Positions 50,383 to 63,006 of a stretch of 64,000 nucleotides of DNA are shown here, piece after piece. Each line of letters begins with the position of its first letter. The stretch's first letter is position 1. The translations under genes and the position numbers were made by a program. Source of the stretch: Anseranas semipalmata (lineage: Eukaryota > Chordata > Aves > Anseriformes > Anseranatidae); contig VXAA01001513.1 in assembly GCA_013399115.1 (NCBI GenBank), positions 236,588 to 300,587 of the forward strand. The letters are read 5' to 3'. The notes under the pieces were generated by a model. That model was not told the DNA's origin. It ran no database searches and was given only the letters and a program-made list of their open reading frames with translations.

Positions 50383-53099
50383 GTGTGTGTGTGTGTTTTT
50401 AAATGCAAATCTGTGCATAAAATGTCCAATGGGTCATTTTGGTATATCACCAACCTGTAACAGGAAGAAATTTTTGAGTGCGTACATTGTTCTCTAAGTT
50501 GTTACTGACTGACCCCCTCTAAAATACTAACACATGGAACCTTTGAAAATATTCATAAATGAACAAGAAGCCAAAAGTATTAAAAGTAGCTCTAGGTCTG
50601 GTTTCAGGAATATGACTCACTTCTCTAGGGAACTCTATTATTAATGTGAGTTTTTTTCTTTAGAAAGAACAATACAAGAATTATATAGCAGTCATCCAAA
50701 TGCCTCCTTTTTCTATATAAAATCTACAAGCCATCATCTTTTCACTTTGCTGTCTAGTGACTGTAACACTTATAACCAAGAGGGGGTAAATAATATGTTG
50801 TATGTAAGAAGGACCTTGCTGCAAAACACATGAAAAAAGGTATCTATAAACTAAATGTCACAGCAAAAAGTCATTCTTTTGCAACATTCATGGCCTGCAT
50901 TTAATTTCTCCAAGAGTTGCTACACTATTTCTGTGTGATTGAATTAGTCAACTAGCAAATGAATGGGAGAAACAATATTATTAAATGTTATTTCTTCCCC
51001 ATGACTAACATGTTATTTTAAGCCAGGGAAGATTGGACAGATGGATGGAGATCCACAAAGCTGCATTAGTCATTTGCCATTTTCAACCTCTGTATATCCC
51101 CAGATTATTGAGAATAAATATGCAAGGAGAAAAGCACAAGTAAAGTAAATCAGCATCTTTGCCTGGGCTTAATCGAGCTCTGCTGATTTACTAGTGCACA
51201 ACATTCTGAGATGATGTTTCCTGTAAAAAAATATTTACAGAACAGCTGAGAAAGCAAATGCCTTCAGCGTGAAATGTAATTGAATTTGATAGTATTAGTA
51301 GGAATGGAAATAGTACGAAGTTTAGTCAAACACCTTGCTGGTACTTGCCTATGTACATGTCTTGAGAGAAGTCTGAAAGCAACCTGAAAAAGAACAGTGT
51401 GTGTTGCAGGGTGGTTCAGACCTGCACCGCCTTTTTCAGATGAGTAAATAAGAATCATGTGATTTCTCCCACAGGGTCATTTATTCAGCTGGAGGTCAGC
51501 CAGAATCAGCTCTGAACAGCATACTGCATTGAAATGATGCTGGGTGACATTTCGATCCTTCTGTTCATCTTGAGTAGTTTACTTATTCTAGAGTCTCATT
51601 AAAATCAGCATTAAAATCATCATCACTACGTACAAGTCCAGATACTTTTCAGCAGTCTGATGAAACATAAGAATCAGAGTTGTTGGGTACTAGAGCTACC
51701 AATGGAAAAAAAATAGGTGTAGCATTTTTCCAGCAGATAATACAGGGCAATTTAGACTAAATTTTTTCATTTTTACTGACTTCTTTTGACTTCATCTTAT
51801 GTTTGTTAGAGTTTATTAATAGTTGTAGTTAATTATGGCACACTATAGTTTAGATTTATGTTCAATGTGATATTTTATATTTCACAGTTTCCTGATTAAT
51901 GCTATTCCCAATAGACAAAAACCTTCTTGTAACATATATTCCGATTGTTTACCAGTGAGCTCACTTTGAGCACCTTTCCTATCATCCAGCCAGGGCTGAC
52001 TCTACTGATATAAGTTTTCTTGGAGACAAACAATTTGTAAAATGAATTCTAAATTGATAAATATCAATTCCCGCAGAAACTCAACTTAAAAATTCACATT
52101 TATCCTGTTGAGAAATGAACTGTACTATGTCATCTTAAGTCTGTGTCCAGCAACACAACTTTCTTTTTGAATATTAAAAGATCAAAGTGTTTGTACATAT
52201 CATGCTGACCAAGAACTGATTCACAGAAATTTTGGTGAATAAGACAGGGTGCTGTATAAAGTATGTTTTTTTTTTTCATTTTAACATGATTTCTATTGTC
52301 ACTGTAGTATTCTTATGCATTTGAACCTTAACTTCACATTTTCTATGTCTCCAATGTTTCACTAATCTTTATCTAATCTCCTATTCACAAATGGGAAATG
52401 ATCATAATGCAGTATCATATCACCACTATCATAACTTAATTTTGTTAAAGCACTTCTGCGGGAAGTTTATAATTTATTAAAAACCTTTATCTATTCTTTA
52501 ATCATCTCTTCATTGTAATTGATCCTCTAGAGCTAACAGAAATTCTTCCAAGAGCCTGTCTGAGTAAGATTGCTTCAGAACAATGAAAGGTATAAAGGAG
52601 CCCATTAAAATTCCCTTTGGCCTTTTTTTCATTATATAGAGTTACAGGGTGGGCTTGTCCATTAGGAGAATAATGTTGGGTTGTGCAGCTTGGAGCAGGG
52701 AGTTGTGCAAGAGGCAGCTCTTGGGGGGATTCTGGGGACACCACTGCAACACGGGCACACAAGGGAGCAAGGGGAGTGGTAGAGGTAGCACTTCAAATAG
52801 GCAAGAGAACAGAGACATGAAAGGTTGAGGTCTGGAAGCTCACTCTGAGAAGGGACTGAGGCCAGAAAGTTTTGGAGGCTGTAAAGAATGAGATGGAGAT
52901 TTCCTCTGGTCGTGTGGCTACCTGCCTGGGAGCCCTGAGCTGGCGGTCATGGATGAGCATTGGAAGAAGGTGAGCATGGGATATTGTGCCATACACCAGC
53001 TCGGGGTTGGTCTTGTAGCAGTTGCAAATATCTGCTCACTGTAGGATCAAAAAGTAAAAGTCTGTTGGTGAACTGCAGGTAGAAAGAATGCATTGAAAA
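49421..53099. other. Unique stretch with T/G-rich tract
   Basis: The left part may hold more of the L2-like relic. A T/G simple tract occupies 50275-50400. The block 51020-51230 is candidate conserved DNA. No gene was recognised. Confidence 0.5.
50275..50400. repeat. T/G-rich simple repeat (GTTTT, GT units)
   Basis: Contains about six GTTTT units near 50357-50382 and two GT runs. It explains the Phe/Val/Cys-rich frame at 50249-50497. Confidence 0.9.
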
Positions 53100-53301
53100 G
53101 CCGTGATCCTGCCTGGCTTTGAGGGTGCGAGATCATTAGCTGTTGGTGCACTCGAGATTCAAAGACAGATTTCACTAAAGAGAAGCACCAGACTTCAGAT
53201 CGTTGCCTGGACCTTCTCAGACAACTTCAAAGAGAAAAAATTCAGCTGAATAGCTCGCACAAATTATCTTCCCCTTGAGACTCTCACTACTTCTAGTTCA
53301 G
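53100..53301 (+). other. Weak candidate non-coding exon with strong donor
   Basis: A consensus donor, TTCAG|GTAAGC, places an intron start at 53302. The 200 nt before it keep several CpGs and have no long frame. No clear acceptor or promoter is seen, so its left end is arbitrary. It could be a first exon of a long non-coding RNA or an isolated chance site. Confidence 0.12.
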
Positions 53302-53523
53302 GTAAGCTGTGTGAAAAATAGCATCTGTTTACCATGTTCTTACCATTCTCAAAATCAGATCTTCAAATATTAAAACAAAATTTTCAAAAACGATCACAAA
53401 GCTGATTTACCATCACACTTTTTTCAGAGAAAAACATGCCACTTCAGTTCTGACTCTTAGTTCAGAAACTTAATTTATTTCTCCTATCCAAGCTACTTCT
53501 ATGGAAGTAGCTTCTTGAAACTT
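53302..53523. other. Unique stretch before the assembly gap
   Basis: Nothing recognised. It runs into an A tract at 53524. Confidence 0.5.
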
Positions 53524-53537
53524 AAAAAAAAAAAAAA

Positions 53538-53557
53538 NNNNNNNNNNNNNNNNNNNN
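53538..53557. other. Assembly gap, 20 N inside poly(A)
   Basis: Twenty N are flanked by 14 A on the left (53524-53537) and 9 A on the right (53558-53566). The true length of the A run, and anything inside it, is unknown. Confidence 0.98.
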
Positions 53558-53812
53558 AAAAAAAAATCAAAGCCAAGTTCCACTATCTGTTTCTTGGTTT
53601 AAGCAGCAGAAACTTTCAGAGAAACAGATTTCAAGAGCTGCATGGAACAATTGAGTCAGATTTGGTAATATTTTAATCCTTGTCCCAACTTATATGACAG
53701 TTCCTGAATTTCTCTGTGTTTTTATACTTCTCATCCCTGTCTTTGGAGGAATCTGAAAATGCCTGAAAATGAAGATCTGCATTTAATTAGCTTTTGCACT
53801 CATTTGAATAGA

Positions 53813-53858
53813 AAAAAAAAAAGAAAAAAGAAAAAAAAAGAAAAAAAAAGAAAGAAAA
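53813..53858 (+). repeat. A-rich (A)nG repeat
   Basis: Runs of 6-12 A punctuated by single G. About 250 nt after the gap, and not obviously part of the same tract. Confidence 0.9.
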
Positions 53859-56800
53859 GCTCAGTGCAGATTCAGTTCTAATAATGTGCTGCACCAGGAG
53901 GGGAGTTTTTCCAACTTTATTTAAATCCTCTCCTCTATCCTTGCAGTGAATACATTAATATCCCTGTAGTAGAGTGAATTCTCTTGACCTTGAAAGAGTA
54001 AAACCCTGAGTATGGAAGAACACAGGCAGCAGAAACCTCGACTTCTATTTAGAGAAGCACTTCAGTGAGCAGGCTTGGACAGAGAATAATATCGTCTGAC
54101 CCCTGGGCAAAACTCAGTCAGCCTGGCAAAAATGTTGAACAGTCGGGACATGGGAGGAGCAGCCTCCCTGAGGAAATGGGCTCCAATGGCTTGTGTAACC
54201 AGCACACGACCTGAGGCCACCTACGTGACCGGTGACCTCTGCTTCATGGGGGTTTTAAAATAAGCTAGTAGCAGGAAAATTAGATAGGGAGTGCAGTGCA
54301 TGGATATCCTAGAAAACATCTGAAAAGCTGAAATGGTCCTCTTTTTCTAGACCACAACTTTTCATATTTCTTAGGTTGAGGTGACATTAGTTCCCATAAA
54401 AAGATGCTTTGTGTTGTGGGTTAGTTAATAACACCCGACTGATTGGCAAGTATATGTTATGTGAAACAAGGACAAGGAATCCTACATATCACCCAAACCT
54501 TTGGAAATGTTGCTTTTCTGAAAGACAGCTAATAATTCATGCTGGTTATCTTGATTTTTTATTTAAATCTGTGAGGATGGAGTCAGATGCTCAGATGTAT
54601 ATACAAATTAACTGCCAACAAATCATGAATTGCACAAGGTTTAGATGTTGGCTATTGAAACTTTCCAAAAGCTATTTTTCCTGCCATGATTCTTCAAAGC
54701 TATCTCAGCCCTTTTGGAAGATGATATTCAGAGAAGATCAGGTATCCTCCTAGAGAAACCGAGTGGGTCCCTGACTCCATGGACCAGCACTAAAGAGTTA
54801 CCATGCCCATGCCTCAGCAGAGCCCACTAGTAGTGAATGCTGCTATTGAAGCTAGGGTGGGAGCTGGGTGGTTATGTGCAGGCAGAGGACTCAGGTTTGG
54901 ATGGTGTGGACATATGAAGCAAGGTCATATCAGGACAGGCGATGGGCATTGCCACTGATGGGACAGGGAGGGATGATAGCTCTGGGCTGAAGCCAGGAAA
55001 TAGCTCTCCCAGTAGGGCTCCAGCCTTCATTGAAGCCCAAACTGAAGCGGTGTGTTAGATCTCCTGGTCCACAGAACGACCTGCGAGGGCTCTCATGATG
55101 ATCTGCGGGACAACTGCAGCCCACAGCTGGGCGCCAGGAGGAGGAGGCAAGATATGACCCTGCACTGTAGGCAGCAGGGACTGACACAAGGCACTGGTGG
55201 CAAATACAGGAGGTACATGTCAGCCTCCTGGGAACGAGTGAAGAACAGCCTGTTCATTGAGCCTCAGAAATGAAAATGTCCCAGTTTGGTGGCCCTGCAC
55301 TGCCCCAAGGAGCTGCAGAGTCAAATTCTCTTCTTTCTCTCAAACCAGAGACTTGAGTAGGCTGCAAGATGAGGTGCCAGCAACTGCCAGGTTCTTTTAA
55401 AATCCCTGGGCAGGCAAAGATGGTCAGAAATGGTGTGCTGGCTGTGGCAGCTATGAACTCTGCTAGCTGATGCACTGCTGCTGGTTTTAAAAATATAAAG
55501 CAGATATTCAATTTCTCATCAAACTTTTAAATCAAACATCAGGTAGAGGACCTGGGACAACTGGCCGAAGAAGGGAGAGCTGCATTATTTGGACACAGTA
55601 AGACATTAGTGAAAGAGCACTTCTGAAAAGCAGAGAATATTAGGCTGTATTTTTTGTCTTTGTGTGAAAGCTTCTAACGACAGCTTTGATGCTAAAATGA
55701 GAGGGAAAACTATTGCCAGATTTGGTGTTATTTATTACAGGTATTACTGAGGCACTTTCAGACTCACTGAACACCTTGAGCAGATTGCCTCTTCTGCAGT
55801 TTGTTCCCTGTATTTGTTATGATCTGGATGTAACTCTGCAGTTGTCTTTTATTTACATAGATGTATTGCAATAAATAAAGGACTTGTGCACTTTCATAAT
55901 ACACACAACATGACCTTTGTGGGCAAGTATCAGCTAGGCGGAATGCAGAGCTCCAACAAAGTCTTCCAGCTGTTTCAGAGAAAGGCAGCTATGTCAAGAA
56001 TATAGAAATATGGGAACAATTACTCTGTATTCAAAAGACGTCAAAAAATGTGGGACAAAACCTCTGCTCTCTGAAGCCTGCTCCTGCACAGAGCTCAACA
56101 TTGCCCAGCAGAAGGTACCGCACAGGGGCTTCTCTCCAACAGACCCAGAGCTCCACGGAAGAGCTGATTCTGTAGGCAAATACACAAATCAGGATCCTAT
56201 GAACTGCAAAGGAGGGTTGGGATTCACACCTAAATTCACTAAGGAGCATAAGGGCTTGCAATGGGTCTGGAGCCCTTGCTTTACAGAGTTCTGCTCACAT
56301 TTTTCTTCCTTCCTCCATCCCTCTGCAATCCAAATTTGCATTCAGTGGCACTTACACATTCAAACATAGGGGCAACAGCATCTTCCCTCTCCCAACCTCA
56401 GAGAGCAAATCTTGGACATTTAAAAATATCTCCATTTGCAGTGGTCCCTAAAAATTTCCCTGGGGAAAAANTGTGAAGGAACAGATACTTGTACAGCAAT
56501 TTTAATCAGACAAAACTGAGGCAGAAGACTGATTACAAAGTTATTTAGATGATACACTTCTGTCTTTGTAATCAAATGGCAGCTACTATTCAGCCATGTA
56601 GTACCCAGACAACTGTACATCTGCCTTGCTGTGCATATTTATAAAGAATGCATGGGTAACATTTTCAAACCTTTATAAGTTACATTCTCCATAATTAGCT
56701 CATCTACTGTGAGGAGTTGTCAGTGCCTGGGCTAGTCACATTTATATTTACATTACAGTTGTCCAATCTTTCAATGTCCTTTTGGAAACAGAAAAGGATT

Positions 56801-57142
56801 TATCAAAAGCAAAAAGTACACATAGGATAATCTCAGAATAAATGGACACATCAAGGAAGTTCACTTTCTGTGAGCACTGGCTTATTGGAATCAAAACGGT
56901 GTCTGCAGCAGAAAGCAAGACTTTTTTATGTGCCATGCTCAGATCTAACACAGTCACAAAAAGAGGCCAGCCTTCTGGTAGACATCACAAGTAGACAAAA
57001 CAGACAAAAATTGGCAGCAGCCTGGAAATCAGTTTGTGGGGTCTAAGTGATTTGCTAGCTTATGTAAGTAGCATAGAAAGGTGAAGGATGAATGCTCATT
57101 TCCTCAGTAGATCTAAGAAAGTCAGCGGGTTTTCTTTGGTTG
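53859..57142. other. Unique non-coding stretch
   Basis: No gene or repeat family was recognised. One ambiguous base lies at 56471. Frames are at most 119 codons (56010-56369, plus), with no known domain and one neighbour running through the N. Confidence 0.5.
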
Positions 57143-57215
57143 TTCTTTTTTCTTTCTTTCTTTCTTTCTTTCTTCCTTTCTTCCTTTCTTCCTTTCTTCC
57201 TTTCTTTCTTTCTTC

Positions 57216-57299
<84 letters not shown>

Positions 57300-57314
57300 T
57301 TCTTTTTTTTTCCT
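57143..57314. repeat. 172-nt pure pyrimidine (TTTC)n/(TTCC)n microsatellite
   Basis: Every base from 57143 to 57314 is C or T on the plus strand. TTTC units dominate. Several CTTC-CTTT interruptions lie in the left third and a T10 run at the right end. It is a polypurine-polypyrimidine mirror repeat, the kind that can form triplex H-DNA and varies in length. The Phe/Leu/Ser and Lys/Glu/Arg frames across it are low-complexity artefacts. Confidence 0.97.
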
Positions 57315-58059
57315 GTTGCTGAACCTAACACAGGGGAAAAGTAATCATTTTCAGTTCATCTGACCTAGTTGTAGGCTCCCGCCACTAACGCTATTTTGAT
57401 AACACTATGCTTGGATTTACTTAAGATGTAGTTTAACATATGTAAAACATCCACTGAAAAATAAATAGGTTATGGGTTTTCTATGGCACTAGACAGAACA
57501 AAATACTTCACACCAGCAGAAGTTCTGTAGGTGACCAGACACCTTGCTAGAGAGAGGAGTCTCCAGCCTTGCTAAAGTCAAGACTTCCCACCTAGTGCAC
57601 AGGCAGGACTAAGACCTATCAGTTCAGAGTATCTATTAAAGGTTGCTCCACCTGGGTATACACAGGCTGAACTTCTATAAACTGTATTAAACAGAGGCCA
57701 CATCCATGGAGGTACTCAAGTCTTCCATAAATACATATGCAGAGATGAAATTTCACTGAGGACAGCAACATCTGTTCCCTTAGATCCCAGCGCTATTGAC
57801 ATTCAAACATAAGGCACGACTTGTTTTCAAGTTATCTGGGCTGGAAAGCATGTGGTCTGCTGCTGCTGAAATCACCTCAAATTAATAATAAAGCAGCTAG
57901 ATTTGGGGATGTGCCAGCAAGGGGTGTGGCTCATCTATTAACTCTTAATAGTTCATTGCTTCAAGTGCAGTCACACTTGCCTGCGCAAGCCGCACTGGGT
58001 AGGCAAACCCTCCATGGGAGCGCTGGGAGGGGAGCTGCGCGTGGGGAGGGACAGCTCAC
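57315..58059. other. Unique stretch becoming GC-richer at right
   Basis: AT-rich to about 57940, then GC-richer with several CpGs (GCGCAAGCCGCAC, GAGCTGCGCGTGGGG). Too short and too sparse for a CpG island. Confidence 0.5.
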
Positions 58060-58147
58060 CAGGAGAGCTTGGGGAACCTCTTCAGACCTGGTGTGTTAGA
58101 AAGATGTCCTGACCCTCCCCAGCGGTGACAGCTATACCTGCTCTGTG
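58060..58147 (-). other. Candidate 88-nt exon, minus strand
   Basis: On the minus strand, the acceptor CTCCCTGGCTGCACTCTGCAG is one base over what I quote in full, with a strong CTGCAG end. The donor is CTG|GTGAGC. Of three frames only one is open, reading in part QSRYSCHRWGGSGHLSNTPG followed by LKRFPKLS. It lies in the only GC/CpG-richer patch of this part of the window. The protein is not recognised, and chance is possible. Confidence 0.22.
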
Positions 58148-61100
58148 CTGCAGAGTGCAGCCAGGGAGACGGCTCCTGGATCTCCAAGGTGTTTATGCCC
58201 CAGCCCTTCCAGAGATGCTGCTTGGCTGGTAGCCTCAAAGAGGACTGGCTGAAATGTTAACCACTCTGTGTTATGGCACTAACAAGAGCAGCACAGCTCA
58301 TAACTCACAACCTAGATGAAGCAGAGGTAGAAATCTGTGCTTTCTCACCTTGCTCTGGAAATTATTAGTGCCATATTTTATTTCTAACCTCTTTAAAACC
58401 TGCAGTGCATTGTAATTTCTAGCATGGCCAAAGAGAAAACTGTTTTCTCTATTTTCTCTTGTTCAAACCAAGGAATCCCAAAGGGTTTCATTTTCACACT
58501 CGTATTGTTTTTCTTTTATGTGGCTCGTATCAGTAGCAATCTGATGCCACATTCCTGCTGGTGATAACATTCTTTGCTCTCAGTATGGATTTAATCTATG
58601 AAAATTATATGGGGAGATTGTATTTCCACATGGAAGTTGATTTAATTAATATTTTCTTCTTAATGCCTCAGAGGCCAATATCATATTGTTTAGAAAGAGA
58701 AATTAAAAAGATATATTGAAACCCTTATTAGCAATATTATATTGAGATAAAGAGACTGTAGGAAAGAACCAGGTGCACAGATATGCAAACCCAGACCTTT
58801 CCCCAAAGCTCAGGTACTTGCACTGATATTAAATGACCTCAGTGTGGAAGTGATTTCTGGCACCTCTGAGTATCCCACCTCTTTTCTGGTTTTCTCTGTC
58901 TGGTTCTAAGAACCATAGACATAACTGAGGTACCTTGCTGGGTTGGCAAAAGGTTTGAGTCTCCATCTGTTTTTAGTCTCAGCTGAAAGGTTGACCCAGT
59001 CCTACACAGCACAACACCAACCACAGAACACATCACTTAGTCCCCTTCTTCCTGTTCCCAGGGAGATGACGGCCAGTGTGCAAAATACCATAAATTCAAG
59101 TATCCTCAGGGATATTAGAGATAGCTAAGGACTCTTGGGGGGTCAAGGACTGCAGCATGCAGCTGCTTGTGCTGTAGGATACCCATACGGACCTCACATG
59201 GGAGAAGGTGCAGGCAATTCTGAGCCAACCAGGAGATTCCAGTTGCAAGGGGATTTTCCTTGTCCAGCTAACCTGTTTTAAGGCAGTCTGTGTCCATTTT
59301 CACCTTGAGCACACACTGCACATCTACCCTCAGCACTCCCTTCCTTGAAATCTCCAATAATTAAAGGGAGAAACAAATCTGTTTCACTGCTTACACACTG
59401 CTTAGGGTGGTTTGCGCTGAACCTCCCCCCCTACAGAGCTGCTTTTGGCTGCAGCGATGGGCACCTCCCATCTCCCCAGGAGACCAGCACCATGGCTTTC
59501 CCACTCTGGTCAAAGCCAAGCAAATTTTTTTCTTTCCAAAAGGGCTTAACAGGGCTTAAGCAATGGAAGCAATATCTTGATTTGCCCTTATAAATGGGTG
59601 TCTCTGCTCAAAGCTGAAAGCATCAGTAGGTTAAAGAGAAAAAAATTGTCCATGCCACTGATGGTTGGATGATTTGACTATCTTAATTATATCTCCTAGA
59701 GATGGGAGCCTTTGCCAAATTTATATAAACCACTTTTGTAGAAGAGAAAAGCATCTTAGGGAAAAAATGTCCTTCAGCAAAAGACTGGTCCAGTTTTTCC
59801 CGTTAATTGAACTCATTCAGTTGCTGATGTTCTTTAGACATTGCCTTCAAGAGTTTAACAGTATAAATACATTTCAAACCACAAATGCAATGGTCACTAC
59901 AAAAGACTACACTAAGCGCATGCAGATTTAGTGAACATCTGTGGCTCTTATTTACAAAATAAATCGAATTTTAATGATATAACATCAAATGTTAAAATTA
60001 AGGAAAGATAGGAGATAAAGTTGCTTATGCAGATCCAGCCTCGAAGTGGAGCTGTTTCTGATGCTATCTTTAATTTGATCATCATACACTATTTTTATTC
60101 TCAGGTCCTCTGCCTCATTCCTTGCACACAGAATGGAGGCCTTTGCCTTAATAAGAGAAAATCAATATTTAGCTTTTTGGCATTGTTCAGTATGCCCTCT
60201 AAATCTTTATTTATTGTGTGTTCTTCAAACTCTGCTCAAAAATCAGATATATTTACCTCCTCATTGAATTTTCTATGTGAAGAAGGGGTGGTTTTACAGA
60301 CTGGGAGCAGCTGCCTAGAGCCCTTAGGGTTGAAAGTCTCCGCTACTTGTGGACATGCTTTCTGAAACACCAGTTACAGTACTTTTAGGTTACTTAACAT
60401 TATTAACATGTTCTGGGTATGGGACTACAGATGCCCCTGTAATTGCTTAGCGTTTGTGTAAGCCCACCACCAGGGTCTCAGGGTATGCACCCTGAAATCA
60501 AGGAGCACCAAACTGGAGACTGCTCACAGAAAATCTGACTTATGAGCCAAATCCAATAAAACCCACAGACACATCTCATGCAGTGGAACACAAAACCTGT
60601 GATATTCTGCTGTGCATGATCAAAATCAGGCACCCAAGAAAAGCAACCCTAAAATTTCAGTACATGAGGCAGGAAGCTGCCTTGACCTACTCCCAAGGAG
60701 ACACCAAGCAGAGGGGTACCTGCACATCTCTGCTTTGCTGTAGCTCAAGAAAGGACTGTTGAGGAGACTTCTCCACCCCTCCATAATCCAGAGTCAAAAT
60801 CCGAAACTGTCTTGAGGATGCTTCTTAAAGGACATGAACAAGTTTAGCACTAAATTTCAGAAAGAGGAGGAGAAGGAAGAGGACTCTAGTGTGGGTAATG
60901 ACTTCCCATCCTAGAGATGCCTCCTCTTCTCCACCAGTCCTCCTTTCAGTCCCATTTCCTTGCCTCTATTCCTGGCAGGAAAAAACGTATGGACACTGCT
61001 CCATGGGGTCGACACCAGAGCACCCCAACTACATGTGCTGCTACTGGGCTGTGGTTCATAAAGGAGGGGCTGGTTTAGACCTATGGGCATCAGAGCTGTG

Positions 61101-62739
61101 TGGGACCAGCCCCACCTGCTCTCTGCATTCCCACTGCCACCAGCTGCAAGCCAGATAACAGAATTTATGGTCAGCCAGATATCATTACTGCCAGATGCCA
61201 GCCAAAACTGTTTGTTTCCATCCAGAAAAGCACTGTGAAAGCTGGGAGCCAGAACCCTTCCTGCAGTCAAGAAATGAAACATCTGCTCATATGAAGCTCT
61301 GGTTTTGTCAATGACCCCAGTATAGGAGAGCTGGTGAGTGCTCCATTCATTAAGTTGACATAGTGCAAGACTGAGAATGCAACAATTTGCCTGGGTTATG
61401 TCTTAATAAGATGACTAGCACAGAGTACGTTCATTGCTTAAAACATAAATCATGATGGTCTTAAGAAAAGAAAACAAAATGACATATGAATGGTGGAAGA
61501 GGAACAAACTGAAGAATGACTACCATAACTTTGCACTGTTGGCTACATCTGTCCCAGTAAATAAAATGGCACTAAGCACAAAGCCAAGAACTGGGCCGTA
61601 ATCATCTATGCTCCTTAACTGGAGGTGGATGTCCTTTGGTCTGCTCCAAACAGTGCTTTCCCAGATGGGGCTCTAACACTGCTCAGACAACAGTGCAGGG
61701 CAGGGACATTGCCCAGTAGGCAGGACGAGGCAGGTCACCAATTTCATTTACTAGTATAGAGATATCTTGATTGATCCACTCCAAGGAAACTTTTGTGTCA
61801 GTGAGTTGATTGTATACCAAGTTCTTATCCACCAGTGAGAGTTTGGGAGGATTTTTTCAGTACAAAGTGGTGCTTAGTCATTACAGTCTGTAGATTAGAT
61901 ATGCAGAGTGAAAAACTACAGTCTATGTTACCATTTCTGTGAATGGCATCCTGAAAAGCCAGCCTCTTCTTGCAGATATCCAGTGCTAAAGAATCAGTTT
62001 TGAAAGGGATAGGGGAAAAATGGTTTGTTTTTACATTTCTGGAGGGTAATTATTTCTGCAGCTGCATTACTTTGCCATTTATCTCCTTTATTCTTACAGC
62101 CTTTCATAGCTCAGGGACAAGGGCAAGTGTCTGTGTGACACGGGTAATCGTAAATCAGCCCTGCTGCTCCATCCATCACAGCAATGAATGGCAGCAGTGT
62201 GTGTCCTGCCTCCACACAGGCTGTTGTGGCATGCAAAACTCCCTGTGCTGAAACAAAACTCAGACACTGCGCAGACTCTGTGAGGTTATTGCCATGTCCA
62301 TGCTCTCAGGACTCATGGATCCTTGTGGGTCTCTTTCAACTTGGAATATTCTACAGTTCGGTGATTCTTTCACCCTTCTTCTTGCATTAGCAGATGATTG
62401 TCAATTTAAGTCACTTCCCTAGGGACTCCGGAGGTACAGCATGTAATGCTGTGTCAAAGACATGATGTGGATTGAAGCAGCCCTGCAACAAGGAGAACTC
62501 TCTTCTCAGGGTGAAATCCTTTCAGAAAGTCTGCTCTGTGTGTATGAGAGCAAAAGTTGTTTGCAATAGCAACCACCAGCAAAATCAGAGGTGATGAAGT
62601 GACATGAATGCCTTTAATAATTGAAGGGGGTTTTTTCATCATTATCTCCGGTAGCTCACAAGACATTGCTTACACATCCCCTGTTCTACACCTCATGGTC
62701 AGCCTCCACAGATGATCTGCCGCTTTCTTTTGATAATCT
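58148..62739. other. Unique non-coding stretch
   Basis: No gene or repeat family was recognised. A 10-bp near-perfect duplication (AGGGCTTAAC/AGGGCTTAAG) lies at 59541-59560. The block 62090-62220 keeps CpGs and could be conserved. The 123-codon minus frame at 60911-61282 has no known domain. Confidence 0.5.
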
Positions 62740-63006
62740 CTTTTCAGTGGTGCCCAGGGCCAGGACCAGAGGCAATGGGCACAAACTGGAGCACAGGAGG
62801 CTCCATCTGAACATCGGGAAGCACTTCTGTGCTATGCCAGAGCCCTGGCACAGGCTGCCCAGGGAGGTTGTGGGGTCACCTTGAAGAGCTTCAAAAGCTG
62901 CCTGGATATGGTCATGGGCAACCTGTTCTAGGTATCCCTGCCTGAGTAGGGGCGATTGGACTAGATGACCTCCAGGCATCTATTCCAACCTGAATCATTC
63001 TGTGAT
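62740..63006 (+). mobile_element. CR1 LINE 3' end, plus strand
   Basis: CTCTTTTCAGTGGTGCCCAG, GAGGCAATGGGCACAAACTG, GGAGGCTCCATCTGAACATC, GGAAGCACTTCTGTGCTATG, GGCACAGGCTGCCCAGGGAG, GCTGCCTGGATATGGTCATG, GGGCAACCTGTTCTAGGTAT, TTGGACTAGATGACCTCCAG and ATCATTCTGTGATC match the CR1 3' region in order. The usual block between 'GTTGTGG' and 'CTTCAAAAG' is shortened, so there is a small internal deletion. The 87-codon frame at 62621-62884 is internal to it. Confidence 0.94.

Noticed and set aside
50249..50497. Phe/Val/Cys-rich 82-codon ORF
   Set aside because: Translation of a T/G simple repeat.
57088..57363. Phe/Leu/Ser and Lys/Glu/Arg repeat ORFs
   Set aside because: Pure translation of the TTTC microsatellite in different frames.
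62621..62884. 87-codon ORF
   Set aside because: Lies in the non-coding 3' part of a CR1 copy.
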